Shown in pieces: positions 13,201 to 24,900 of a stretch of DNA of 64,000 bases; within the stretch, counting starts at the first letter, position 1; the number at the start of each line of letters is the position of its first letter. Source of the DNA: Toxotes chatareus (lineage: Eukaryota > Chordata > Actinopteri > Toxotidae); the NCBI GenBank assembly GCA_016801885.1, contig CM028897.1, forward strand, positions 316,001 to 380,000. The letters are read 5' to 3'. Under the pieces are notes generated by a model, which did not search any database, was not told where the DNA came from, and was given only the letters and a program-made list of their open reading frames with translations. Position numbers and translations under genes: made by a program.

Positions 13201-13600
13201 TGGTGTGTCAGTCGATGTCTCTATAGACAGTCTGAGCCTGTTCAGGAGTCAGTGCTTAGATCAACACCAAACCTGGTTTACAGCACTGGAGAACTGAGAT
13301 ACACAATTCTATTATAAATGGATTGGTCCAAAAACTTGGCCCCCATCAACCAAAAAAACTTTACAGAGGGCAGCGCTTAGCAGGTAGTTAGCCACAATTC
13401 AATTCTTAGAAAACAACAAATGTTACACTGAGTCATACAGAACAAACAACATGAGAAGATCATTGGAATTTTATGTCCTGATCTTTTCGTGTTGTTCGTG
13501 TGAATGTTTGTGTCCAGAGTTAATGTAATGTCTCAGCCTCAGAGCTGCTGCTGTGACCTGACCGCTTCATTTAAAAGGCCTGGGGATTACTGTACTTCCT
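10251..13600. other. Intergenic region between wnk4 and the ApoL-like gene
   Basis: I recognise no gene here. Overlapping open frames of 140-156 codons occur on the minus strand at 10424-11018 and 11106-11540. Their translations are cysteine- and leucine-rich or featureless and match no family I know, so I treat them as chance. A short piece at about 10465-10490 (CTTTATTATGTACACCTG) resembles the end of a fish Tc1-like element. The rest is unique-looking AT-rich sequence. Confidence 0.5.
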
Positions 13601-13610
13601 GAGCTGCTGT

Positions 13611-13625
13611 AGTTTCTCTTTCACT
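13611..13625 (+). promoter_or_regulatory. Interferon-stimulated response element (ISRE) of the ApoL-like gene
   Basis: AGTTTCTCTTTCACT is a full match to the ISRE consensus AGTTTCNNTTTCNY bound by ISGF3 and IRF factors. It lies about 90 bp upstream of a TATA-like AATAAAAG (13706-13713) and about 155 bp upstream of the GT donor at 13769 that ends the presumed first, non-coding exon. Position and orientation fit a promoter element, implying interferon induction. Function is inferred. Confidence 0.6.
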
Positions 13626-13705
13626 CTGAGGTTTTATCTTTTGTAACACAGTCTGAATCAGCCACTAGAAAACAGACTCTGTCTCCTGCTCTTGTTTTCC
13701 AGCAC

Positions 13706-13768
13706 AATAAAAGCTGAACGCTCATATTTTCTCCAACGCGAGAACCAACGTGTGACGATCTGAACAAG
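13706..13768 (+). promoter_or_regulatory. TATA-like box and probable non-coding exon 1 of the ApoL-like gene
   Basis: AATAAAAG at 13706-13713 is a plausible TATA box. The sequence after it contains no ATG and ends in AACAAG followed by a consensus GTAAGA donor at 13769. The next exon starts either at 13939 or, from a second acceptor, at 13982. With the first acceptor, the leader carries a six-codon upstream ORF at 13968-13988 (ATG to TAG). Confidence 0.45.
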
Positions 13769-14005
13769 GTAAGATGACAAATGTCATGGCTTTTTGCAGC
13801 TGTGTTTGAGATTTTACTCACAACGTTCACTGTTTTAAAATAAAAACTACATCATTCCATAACTGTGTAGTCAAAGTTTAAATGGTCATTTTCTACATCT
13901 GTGATCGCTTCAGTAACTTTCCCCTGACGTTCTTGTAGACCTGCTGACCTCTCACTGTCCTCTCACCATGGATGTCGCCAGCTCATAGATAAGATCTTCT
14001 CCTGG

Positions 14006-16378
14006 ATGGAACTACAGAAGGAATGTGCAGACAAGTTGAACCAACTGGCCTCTGAGCTGGAGGGAAAAAAGAAAAGAGTGAATGTCAGTAAGGTTGTTGG
14101 GAGCTCGGTGTCTGTAGGTGGAGCAGCTGCAATGACAGCAGCAGGTGTATTGGCCTTATGTACAGGAGGGGCAGCGATACCATTCCTAGGTATGGTAGGA
14201 GCAATAGGATCAGGGCTCGGTTTGGCTACCAGTGTGGGTTCTGATGTTGCAGATGTCGTGGTATCAAGCAGCACCATGAAAGAAGCCACTGAGATTTCAG
14301 AGCAGGTTCAGAACGTTGAAGAGGGAATCCAGCAACACATGACGACACTGATGGAGGAAGGAAAGAGGAGAGAACGACAGGCTGGTGATGATCTTTCTCC
14401 TGAAGATTATGTTGTGGAGCGAATCCTGAGAGCAATGGCCAAACGCTACGGGCTGAAGTTACATGATGCCATCCGTCTGTGCAAGATGATGACTGGTTCA
14501 TCCAAATATAAGATAGGAAGGTCAGGGATGGACGGTGCTTTTGCTCGTCTGGGTTTGAACGTGTTTTCGAAATTTCTTTCTAAAAGAGCAGCTAAAAAAA
14601 AAACAGGGAAAGCTCTGGTTTCAAAAGGACTCTCGAAGATGGCAAAAGCAGCAGCGAAGGCAGCTGGACGTGTAAGTATCAAAGAAAGTAAGAGGTCAGT
14701 GCCAGACACAGCAGGGGCGCTGTTTCCATCAGTGAGACACACTGTGTGTCTCCTGTGGGCTGGAGGTGAACACGTCCTCAGATGGACGGCTCTGTGCTCC
14801 ACTGTGTGAGGCTTTGGAAACCTGCTCAGATGAAGCTCAGGTGTTTCCTGAGGCAGCAGGTGTGATGTTGAATCTCTGTCAGCTGATAATGGAACAGCAG
14901 CAGGTGCAGATGCTGGGATCAACTTTAACTTCAGCTTGTTGCAGCTGTACATGCAGACAGAGACACAACAGAACCTGTGGTCTGGACTCAGATGAATTCG
15001 GTTCTGTCTGTGATGCTGTTTTGTCCACTGTCTCTCTGAACTCTGCTGATTCAACATCCAACTCCACTGTTCTGACTTTACAGGTCTCATAATAAAAAGT
15101 GTTTGTACTTTTCTTCTTCAGGTTGCAGGACGAGCACTTGGCCTGGCATTTTCTGTCACTGAGCTCGTTAACAACTGTCAAAACCTGGACAACTGTGACC
15201 CGGAAAACTGTCAGAGTCTGAGAGAGACAGCTAAAACCCTACGGACTGCCTCTGAAGAACTGGAAAAAGACCTTGATGAAATTCCGTGAGTCTGAACATC
15301 AACGTTATTTACAGTGTAAAGCTAAAAATAAAAAGTTATCATGAAAGGTTTGTTTCCAGGCTGAGACACTCGTAAGGTTTTCTGTCCCTGTTCTGAGGAA
15401 CAGAGCTGTATGAGCACCGGACGCTTCATCATTATAAAATAACTGTTACACTGGTTGAAATGATGAGTCTAAAAATATTTCTCTTTCTAAAATTTCTCTC
15501 ACAGAAAGATGATTAAACAGTTTGCCAAGTTTAAACACTGCATTGGAAACTCCAACAGGAGCTTGGATGAAAGGGAGGAGTTGATAGAGTTTGCAATAGA
15601 AAACTGTGAGGATGAAAGTGTTCGACAGTGGCTCAGAGAAAACTCAGAGTCTGAGGCTTTCTTCAAACTCATGGAAGTTTTTCACTCTTTGGAAAAACAC
15701 ATCAATGAGGAAGAGAAGAAGAACCACAGCAACAACGTCGACATCACCTTTGTGGCTCATGGAGCGATCAGAGACACCCTGATCCCAGCCAGCTGTCTGC
15801 TGCCTCTGTCCACCGTCACAGACGTGGTCCTGTATTCTCCCTGGAACTGCGTCATGAGTGCGGATGCAGTGTATGCTATTGCTACAGGACTCATAAAACC
15901 TGAGAACAGAGGTTTCTACTCTAAGGATAAGGTTCCTGGTGCAGAACATCGTCCCAGGAAACTGCCCGACCACTGGAACTCAATGAAGAAAGCTGGAGGA
16001 CGGAAGATCTCAAACATCATGGTTAGTCCCTTATCACCAAAGGATGGTGTATGGAAAAGATTTGAGGTTCTCACAGCTGAGCATGGTCAACCAGGGAGAA
16101 ACCGCATCGTGATCCCGTTCATCCTCCCCGAAGAGCAAACAGTCCCGTTCTTCGTCGTCACCTTGGCCCTGTCTCTGGTGCTCGTTTTCTCCAGGTTCAC
16201 AGCCACCGTCCATCTCGCTGCTTGTCTGGGTGAAGAATCTGCTGGACAGAAGTTTGACAGGAAGGATCTGGAGACAAAGTACACCTACGCCATGGACAAC
16301 ACAGGGATGACAGTTTCACTACAGTCCTCCCCCACACATGCTGACCTGTACAGGGCTCTTAAAGCTGTGTTTGATTAG
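14006..16378 (+). CDS. Apolipoprotein-L-like protein with an extra C-terminal domain
   Basis: Coding exons 14006-14671, 15122-15285 and 15505-16378 join in frame to 567 residues. The N-terminal half is APOL-like: a short amphipathic start, then a Gly/Ala-rich hydrophobic segment (about residues 29-84) able to form a membrane-inserting hairpin, then helical segments with ERILRAMAKRYGLKLHDAI and, in exon 2, the VAGRALGLAFSVTELVNN block typical of the family. A glutamate- and lysine-rich helix follows. Residues of about 355-567 form a separate domain starting VDITFVAHG, with DVVLYSPWNC and GRNRIVIPF, which mammalian APOLs lack. I cannot name it with confidence; it recalls the bacterial-type 'putative adhesin Stv' domain. 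The start at 14006 is the first ATG in the correct frame, but the frame stays open upstream to an acceptor at 13981, so a 5' exon might add residues. Likely poly(A) signal at 17000-17005. The ISRE upstream suggests an immune role. Confidence 0.8.
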
Positions 16379-17030
16379 ACAGGTTCTGTGTGTCAGAGGC
16401 CATTTCACTGAGAAGACGTATCACAGCTGTAACTGGATGGTTGTTGTTTTTATAACCAAAAACAAACACATCTTGTCAGGATTTACTGAGGTGACACCAG
16501 GGGGCGATGTTTCTGTGTTTGATGTTTTCGTTGGTGTCAGAAACAGTGGTTTCCACCCTGAACTGTCAAATTGAAGGAAAACTCCCACTCTGCGAAGTTT
16601 GATATCATCAGTCTTTAACCAGGCTTGTAAATGTTTAACCACGGTGTCAGCTTATCTGTCAATTAATACATCATCACTTGCTAGGCAAAGTCCAGCTCTA
16701 ACAGAGAATGCTGAGTGAAGAGAGCTTCTGTCCACAGACAGGAGACGTGATCAGGTTCAGATAATAACAGTCAGTAAAGAAGTAAAAAATAACTGTAATC
16801 AATAACGTCTCATTACAATGCACAGAAATATTATGTATTCATTATTCAACATACTGTTCATACATACTGTTTTCAAATATGAGAAAAATGTAGTGATGTC
16901 ATAATCCAAAGCTCCTGCCTGACCATGTGATCACCCCGATAGAGTTTTAACCAATGAGATGCTTTTCTTGCTTTGAGCTTCCTGTGTTTTGCTAAAACGA
17001 ATAAAGTGTTTGACGTCATGTGATCGAACG
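16379..17030 (+). other. 3' UTR of the ApoL-like gene with AATAAA at 17000-17005
   Basis: After the TAG at 16376-16378 the sequence carries no further coding exon. A canonical AATAAA at 17000-17005, followed at once by a GTGTTTG stretch, is a good poly(A) site. The extent is inferred from that signal. Confidence 0.55.
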
Positions 17031-19306
17031 TCTCTTTTTAATAAAACTTTCTCAGAACAAGCTCAAAAATAATAAAGAGCAAACGTCACATTTTAGATCT
17101 TCACTTTCACGTTAGACAGTTGGTTCACTGTTAATACATGATTCAATTCAACGTACTCAGAGAGTGAAAGTGCTGATTGTGAACAAGAGGCTTTCATTTT
17201 TAAACTGTGAGGATTATTTGACTTTTCTGACCATGAACATCATTCTACAGACATGTTAACAAAGGCTGTAACTTTCACGTCCAATTTCATTTTAAATTTT
17301 TCTACTTGTGCAAGTCACTTACATTGATATGAAGAAGGCAGATTTCATCTTCAAGAATTTTCTGCCTTTCCATAATAAATTCAAAATATATAAACAAATG
17401 TGTTTTATTTTCAATTAAGAGACGAGGAGGAAGAAATACTGAGACCTGCAGCATGAATCACCTGAACACGTGTGACTGCAGTCCATGCTGAGTTGCATCA
17501 GGGCAGAATTAACAGAACAATGACTTGTCAGAATAAAAAAGATGTTAGGATAATTTGTTGTGCACATACATTATAGAGGGTTATAGGACCCTGAGGACGT
17601 CTCACAGTCACCAGGGTTAAACTGCTGTTTGTTCATGGAAAGACAGTTTGTGGGAAACTGTAAAAATACATTATAATACCTGACCTGAAGCTGGAGGTTC
17701 TTCAGCTGAAAGAGGAAAATGTAGAAAATGAATTTTACAGTAAAAGTGTGATACAAACAGAAATTACATGACGATCAGTCATAAGTAAAATAAAAAGTTT
17801 TACATTAGATTTAAAATGTTTTTTAAACACTAATTTTAAAAGTTGTGTGTCTGTGTGAGCAGATAAAATCCAGTTTAAACCAGTGAGACGCTGTTTCTGC
17901 TTCAAGCTCATGAAAAATTCTGTTTCATTGTCAGTACTGAGTCTGAAAAAGAACAAACAAAGAGGAGCTGGTAACAGATGGATGAACAAACAGCTGATGT
18001 GTTTGTTCTTCTTCTTTTCTCTTATTCCAGCTGTGTTTCACTAAACTAATGTTTATGATCAGTTTATACAGCAGTGGTCCCCAGGAGGGGGACCCACTGG
18101 CTGAGTCCCCAGGAGGAACAAAGACCTGAACACACACTGTGACCTGATCACTAAATACAATATAAACAGTAAATACAACATGTTAGATGAGGCCAGTTCG
18201 TTTAAACAGCACAGAAATTTAAAGTGTTTTACACTCAGCACAGAGGTACCGAGACTTAAAGACACATTCAAATGATTTAAAGAAAAAAGTAGAAAATAAA
18301 AATAAGATAAAACAAAACGACTGTTCACAAAATTAACAGAATAAAAAGAAGCAGCAAAGTTTTCAGCCCTTTGAGTCACACTTGGCCTGTCCCTATCCCT
18401 GACCTGGGTCTGGACTCTGGGGACTGCACGCAGACCTGTCCCAGACCATCAGACGGGTCTGGACTCTAGGGACTGCACGCCGATCAGGTCTTGGAGACAT
18501 AGTGAACTGTGCGTTTCATCATGAAGACTGACACAAAGTCCAGGGATTGAACTGTGAGGACCTGAAGTCTGGCTGCTGTGGCTCCTTGTCCTGGTCCTGG
18601 ACAGCGTTTAATGAAACCTGCCCTGCAGGTCTGAGAGAGGGCAGTAAGAAGTCTGTGAGAAGCTGAGCCTGCTGAACCAACAGCCTCAGGATCAGTCACC
18701 TCCAGCTGCAAACTGCTGTTTACTCTGGTCTTCTTCACACGCCGTCAGCTGTGAACTAAACATCACATGACTGCATGCAGGTCTACTCCGAGCTTTAATC
18801 CATACGTTAAACTCAACACTGCTTAGTTTCCAAACAGGTAAACACAGGTGGGCTGTGAGGATAAAAGTGAGACAGAGGCACTGCTGTCACAGACGGAGCG
18901 GAGACGAGCAGCCGGGACATCAGAGGTGAGTTCTGTCCCTTCGATGACGAGGTCAGTGTCCGGCTTTAAAGTCCTGGACTCATTGGACTTCATCTGTGTC
19001 TGACATGAGAAATATGAGAAACAAAAAATTCCAGAGCCAGAAAATGTATTTGTGAATAAAATGAGTTTCCAGGAACCAGACGAGGAACCGGCACTGACCT
19101 GTCCCTGTCCCAGAGACAAATCACACCATTGACAACAAAAACTTCACGACAGGATCTGATGTCACTGCCCTCACAGGTGAGCAGCTCTGTTCATGATCCA
19201 CCAATCTGCTGATTTATTCTCCTGATTCACTGATGACGTGTGTTAATTTGCTTCCTGTTTCACTTCATCACCTTCAGTTAAAGCGACTGAGGCAGAGCTC
19301 TGAGCC
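17031..19306. other. Intergenic region upstream of the C-type lectin gene
   Basis: No gene recognised. The region holds a 26-bp direct repeat (18406-18431 and 18455-18480, one mismatch, 49 bp apart). Minus-strand open frames of 84-106 codons (17735-18738) show no known domain. A possible 5' UTR exon of the lectin gene begins after the CAG at 19275-19277. Confidence 0.4.
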
Positions 19307-20891
19307 ATGAGGTCTGCTGCCCTGGTCCTGGTCCTGGTCTACGTCCAGGCCGCTGCAGCTGGTGAGAAACACAGCTGAGACACAGCAGAGAGCGAACAGC
19401 ATGTTGGGTCAGAGAGACGTGGTTCAGGACTAACCTGGTCTGATTCCCACAGACGACGTCACGGAGAGGATTCGTCACAACTGCGAAACCCTGTACCCGG
19501 CCAAACCCTGTGGAGACGGCTGGTTCCGGATCGACGTGTACCGCTGCGCAAAATACTTCTGGACTCCGAGAACGTTTCGAGATGCAGATGTGATGAACGA
19601 CACACACACACCGTACGCTGTAGTGACTAACACTGATTCCTGTTGACCTTTCTGCTGCTTTCAGAACGACTGCCGCCGCCAGAGAGGTCACCTGGTGTCG
19701 ATGCACAACGCCGTGGAGTACAGCCAGGTGCTGTGCTTGGCCTTCAGAGCCAACAAACGCAAAGACCACTTCTGGATCGGCGGGAGGAGCAAATATCTGG
19801 TGAGTACGGAGACACAAGCTCAAACTCCTGAACATCACGAGTCCAGTTTCACTGGGACGCTGTCGGTTAATGAGGACATCCAAACACTTTGAGAAGACAA
19901 AGACACAGTGAGACCGCTGAGTCAGCGGTTAGTTAACACTATAACTATAACAAAGCTGCGTGAATCAATCAGGACCCAGACTTCTGACTTGTATTTACTC
20001 CTTCTTCTTCAGTGGCACAGCTTTCAGTGGACAGACAAGAGTTCCAGAGATGGGCGTTCTTCCAGCCGGACCGGGAGCCCGGGGAGGAGTGTGTGGAGAT
20101 GAACTATGAGAGTGAGTAAACTCTGAGCTGGTTCTGTGGATCTGAAGCAGCTGGGTTCACACTGTTCCTGTTCCTGTCCACGTTTTCATGCAGTTTGATG
20201 TGAAGCTGCAGCGTGTGTGTGAACAGGTGAAGTCACAGGGTCACGACACACACACGTTACTGTCACAGGGTCACGTCACACACACACGTTACTGTCACAG
20301 GGTCACGACACACACACACGTTACTGTCACAGGGTCACGTCACACACACACGTTACTGTCACAGGGTCACGACACACACACACGTTACTGTCACAGGGTC
20401 ACGACACACACACACGTTACTGTCACAGGGTCACGACACACACACGTTACTGTCACAGGGTCACGTCACACACACACGTTACTATCACAGGGTCACGACA
20501 CACACACACGTTACTGTCACAGGGTCACGCACACACACACACGTTACTGTCACAGGGTCACACACACACACACGTTACTGTCACAGGGTCACGACACACA
20601 CACACGTTACTGTCACAGGGTCACGTCACACACACACGTTACTGTCACAGGGTCACGACACACACACACGTTACTGTCACAGGGTCACGACACACACACA
20701 CGTTACTGTCACAGGGTCACGACACACACACACGTTACTGTCACAGGGTCACGACACACACACACGTTACTGTCACAGGGTCACGACACACACATGTTAC
20801 TGATAGCTGTGTGTGTTTTGCAGCCTGGGGATACTGGAACAACGCCGTCTGCTCAGGAAAGAAGTACTACGTCTGTGCTCGGAGAATGTGA
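19307..20891 (+). pseudogene. Secreted C-type lectin (QPD type) with a one-base frameshift in exon 4
   Basis: Exons 19307-19361, 19453-19589, 19665-19799, 20013-20111 and 20824-20891. Exon 1 encodes a signal peptide (MRSAALVLVLVYVQAAAA). The rest is a single C-type lectin domain: paired cysteines, FRDADNDCRRQRGHLVSMHN, WIGGRS, QWTD, a QPD motif (20063-20071, the galactose-type tripeptide), GEECVEMNY, and a final YWNNAVC in place of the usual WND. Reading from exon 3 into exon 4 hits a TGA at 20100-20102; the QPD half of exon 4 and exon 5 read correctly only in another frame. Exon 4 is 99 bp where phase demands 100, and the shift lies near 20040-20042. This is either a disabled allele or gene, or a base-calling error. 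Splice sites and AATAAA (20970-20975) are intact. The family resembles small secreted fish lectins that bind microbial sugars. Confidence 0.75.
20231..20800. repeat. Minisatellite of about 31-32 bp unit in a C-type lectin intron
   Basis: About 18 tandem copies of a unit containing GTTACTGTCACAGGGTCACG followed by a CA run of variable length. Copies differ mainly in CA number and in CGAC versus CGTC. It fills most of the intron between exon 4 (ending 20111) and exon 5 (starting 20824). The long open frame across it is a by-product of the repeat and is not a gene. Confidence 0.95.
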
Positions 20892-20969
20892 GCCTCATCC
20901 TGATCAGCTGACCGGAGCACTGTCTGATGCTAACAGCTAACATGCTAACACAGGCTCTGTGAACTCTGC

Positions 20970-20975
20970 AATAAA
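20970..20975 (+). terminator. Poly(A) signal of the C-type lectin gene
   Basis: AATAAA, 79 bp after the TGA at 20889-20891. Confidence 0.6.
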
Positions 20976-21948
20976 TGATCAGCAAACACGCTCCTGCCTC
21001 TCATTCACTCACATTCACTGTGTCACTGCCGACGATGAAACACGGTCAGTGCATGAACTCATCACAGCACCTGCCAGGTAAAGAGCAGCAGCAGCTCGGT
21101 CAGTTTGTGGTGCGTCCACAGAATAACTGACAAAAACTTAAAGCAGCGAGTTTCACTGTTAGCACCAACACACACATACTGACACAGCAGGAACCCTGAG
21201 GACAGTACTTCACAATAAAAGTCCTGTGGAAGGTTTTATTTTGAAGAGTCACTGACATCCTGGAAAAGGGGGCTGAATCCACACAGACACAGAGCCACGC
21301 ACCACGTTTATATCAGAGGACATCATTGGTGTTGCTATGGCAACAGTCAACTGAGCATGCTCCAGCTCTGACATGTCAATATGATGCAATGCAGTCAGCA
21401 GAGATGGAAGCTAAGCTCCGCCCCATTTAGACAAACAGAGAAACTACTTCATTTTCTTACTGTTCTAAATACGGCAGCTACAGTCACAAGTTACAGTTTA
21501 GGATCAACATTAAAGATTAAACCAGTCATTTTCCACCTTCATGTTCTGGGGTTCCTGATGTAGAACCAGTGTGTGGTTGTGTCTCATCATGTCTCAGATG
21601 TCTACGAGCATTTCCACTAAGAGACGTCTCCCTCTAAACTTTGAAAAACATTTAATCAAACTCAAAGAAAACCTTTGGTTTTTTCAGAGAAAAGAAACTG
21701 AACACAGATCAATCATCTGACGACCCCTCAGGTTTATCTGGTGACCCTGTGGTAGGACCCGACCCCTAGGTTGGGAACTTTAACTACCTCTGGACTTTCA
21801 CCTCAGTTGGACAGTGCAGGACATTTTTACATGAATATATTGGAACTTTTCCTTCTGTAAAGACAGAAACTTCTTCCACTGCTTTTCAGCTCAGCTCAGA
21901 CTGAATCCTCCAACACAACCCAGCACTTCCATCAGCAGCTTATCCACG
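20976..21948. other. Intergenic gap between convergent lectin and properdin genes
   Basis: Nothing coding recognised. The two genes face each other across this roughly 1-kb gap; unique-looking sequence with no clear repeat. Confidence 0.5.
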
Positions 21949-21966
21949 TTTATTACAGGATTTATT
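21949..21966 (-). terminator. cfp: Tandem poly(A) signals of properdin
   Basis: Two AATAAA hexamers on the minus strand (TTTATT at 21961-21966 and 21949-21954) lie about 20 and 31 bp past the properdin stop codon, giving a very short 3' UTR. Confidence 0.7.
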
Positions 21967-21984
21967 ACAGGACATGTCGGGTCA

Positions 21985-24900
21985 TTACAGGGCGGGACAG
22001 GCGGGGACGTTGACACAGGGCTGGATCTGAAGCTTCTCCCCGCCGTCGGGCACCGGGCCGCAGTCGGCTTGTGGAGTCCCAAAGAACGTGGCCTCCTCCT
22101 TCAGACGGCCGATGGTAGGACTACAACACACAGCAGCCACAGAGGCTCAGTGTCAGGATTATAAGAAATATGAATAAGAATAAGAATAAGAAATCCTTTA
22201 TTAGTCCCTCAGTGGGGAAATTGCATTTAGCAACAGCAAGATTACAGTCCAGTAAGTGAAAGTAAAATATAAGTAAGACCAATATGGCCAAAACAAGATA
22301 CTAAACTAAGAAAACAGCTGCTGTAAAAAAAAAAAATATATACATACATCCATACATAAATAAATAAATATATAGCCAGCTGACGCAGGACTTTCAGGCT
22401 GGGATCAGTTTCATCCTTTATTCTCTAAGTTTGTATTTTATCTTCACACCAACCTTTCTGTGTGGCACACAGTGTGTGTGTTGTTATATATTATTTCAGG
22501 TGTTTCCACTCAAACTAAAAAGGCCCGTTAAAGCAGGTGGATGGAAACACACTGACTAACACAGTGACCTCACCTGTAGCTGCTGTAATCAGGTTTACAG
22601 TATCTCCTCCTGAAGCGTCTGGAGTTTCCTCCACAGGGCGGATTACAGAGACTCCACGGCTCCCAGCCTTCCCAGGTGCCCTTCACTACAACACACACAC
22701 ACACACACACACACACCGAAACAACAGACAAAAAAGCATGTAACAGGCTGCTGATAAACCTGGTCAGTAAGGACAGATGTAAAGTTTGGTCACACTGTTA
22801 AACTCAGCTGATCTCAGCATTGATCTCAGACTCAGGTCTGAGAGGACACACTTGTGAGGACACACACAGTCTTTGTGAGGACTGATGGGTGTAAACCATC
22901 ATAGTGGGGACATTTCTGCACTGTGAGGACGTTTCAGCCATTTTGGTTCTAACATGTCTTTTGTTCAGTTTCAGGCTAGAATCAGGTTTAGGGTAGAATC
23001 AGGTCAGGGACTGGGTTCAGGGCAGGGGTTAGGGTCCCCACAAGGACAGAAAGACAAACATATGTGTCACCCACGGTAACACTTGTTGACATCGTAGCAG
23101 ACCCGTCTGTCCGTCAGGGTGTCTCCGCTGCAGATGGATCCATTATGAGCTCGATGGAGACACTGACGCTCTCGGGTCTGACTGCCGCCCAGCTGCTTAC
23201 AACGGATGTCCCGCCCACCAAACGGGAATTTACACGGATTCCACGGTGACCACTCTGACCACATCCCGTCCACTGCAAACAGAAGTCACATTCACGAAAA
23301 AAGTTGGCTGCTGATTTGTGTTGTGCTCTCAAACTTCACCTCCATCACTGCAACCTCACATGACTTCCTGTCACATGACAGAGGAAGCAAAGATATGTGT
23401 TGATCACAGCGAAACAACTTTCCTTCAATAAAAGACAGAACCATCGTGTGTACCTGGACAGTGGACATAGGTCATACAGATGTTGGTTCGCCGTCCCTCT
23501 CCCAGACACAGCTGACCACCATGTTTAGGGGCAGGGCTGTCACATCTCCTGACTGACACCTGAAGCCCCACCCCACAGGTAACAGGACAGGAAGTGAAGG
23601 GAGACCAAGATCCCCATCCTCCGTCCACTGGTAAAGGGACAGACAAAAAATCATTTTGTGAGTTCACTTTAAAGGAGGTTTCAGACAGGTCGCACCCAGG
23701 AGGCGGGGCCTGATCTGGGAAGGTGTGTCCTTCTAAGGGCCAAAGGTGAGCTGAACTTGCTCCTCTATCAAAATCGTCTCTACATGGACACCTGAGAGTC
23801 ATTATTGTCTCTATGGGGACACTAAACCTCTGAGAGTCTGCAACATATCACAGAGGAGTTGTTAATATGCCTGGCTGGTGTTAAAACATCTGGAAGTTCA
23901 TTATTTCCTCACACAGCTGTAGAGTCACGTTTCCTCATGGCTGAGTGACAGGAGAAAGTGTTCAGACCGACGGGTGACACGTATACACGTGTACCACGTA
24001 CACAGGTGTACCTGGGCAGTGAGGCAGGTGGTTGCAGTTCTCCGTCTGGCGCTCTTCACCTTGACAACCTCTGCCGGGCGGGCTGAGCGAGGGGGCGGGG
24101 TTAGAACAGGAGCGGTGGCGAGTCCTGATGGGAGCTCGGCCTTGTGGGATACAGGAAGAAGAACACTCACCCCAGCTGGACCAACCAGACCAGGACCCGT
24201 CAACTGTTAGAGACACGGACAGACGAAGAGACTTATCTACAGCGGCAGCTTCAGAGTTCACATGCTCGCCTGTGTTAGGGATAAAGTCAGAGGACAGATC
24301 AGGAATCTGGATTAGGAACTGATCATCTGTGACAGACTGCTGACGGTGGGATCATGGCAGAGAACGCCGCAGCAGAGGAGGGAAACCGGACGCCGCTCAG
24401 GTTTTACTGGGATGACTGTCTGAGCTTCAGGTGGGAGGAAACCTGACAGGTGTGTGTGTGTGTCTGTGTGTGTGTTACCAGGACAGGGACTCTGACAGAC
24501 GCTGCTCCGAGCGCTCGGTCCCTCACAGAACCGGCCACCATATTTTGGGGCGGGGCGATCACAGGTTCTGATTGACAGCTGAAGGCCCTCCCCACAAGAC
24601 ACGGAGCATGGCCTGGGCAGAGACCACGCCCCCCAGCTGCCGTCCACTGTGGAGACAGCCAATCAGAGCACACGTTAGGTTTTCATTAAAGACTTTATCT
24701 GACAAGTTCAGCAAACAATTGTCCTCTCACCTGGACAGTTGGGGAGCTCGCTACAGTCCTGCACCTGGAAGCCGTCTCCAGGGCAACCATTACCAGGTGG
24801 GGCCGTGTCATTGGAGGGGGCGGGGTTAGAGCAGGAACGATATCGTGTTTTGGAGGGGACGTCACGACGCTGCTCATCTATACAGGAACCAGAACACTGA

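Noticed and set aside
17570..18740. Possible minus-strand gene with a 21-bp exon-like piece (LKNLQLQ) flanked by AG and GT near 17690-17712
   Set aside because: No neighbouring exons in phase and no recognisable protein; a lone AG...GT pair is common by chance.
20188..20940. 250-codon open frame with HTHTLLSQGHD repeats
   Set aside because: It crosses the C-type lectin intron minisatellite and runs into exon 5 in a frame other than the lectin's.
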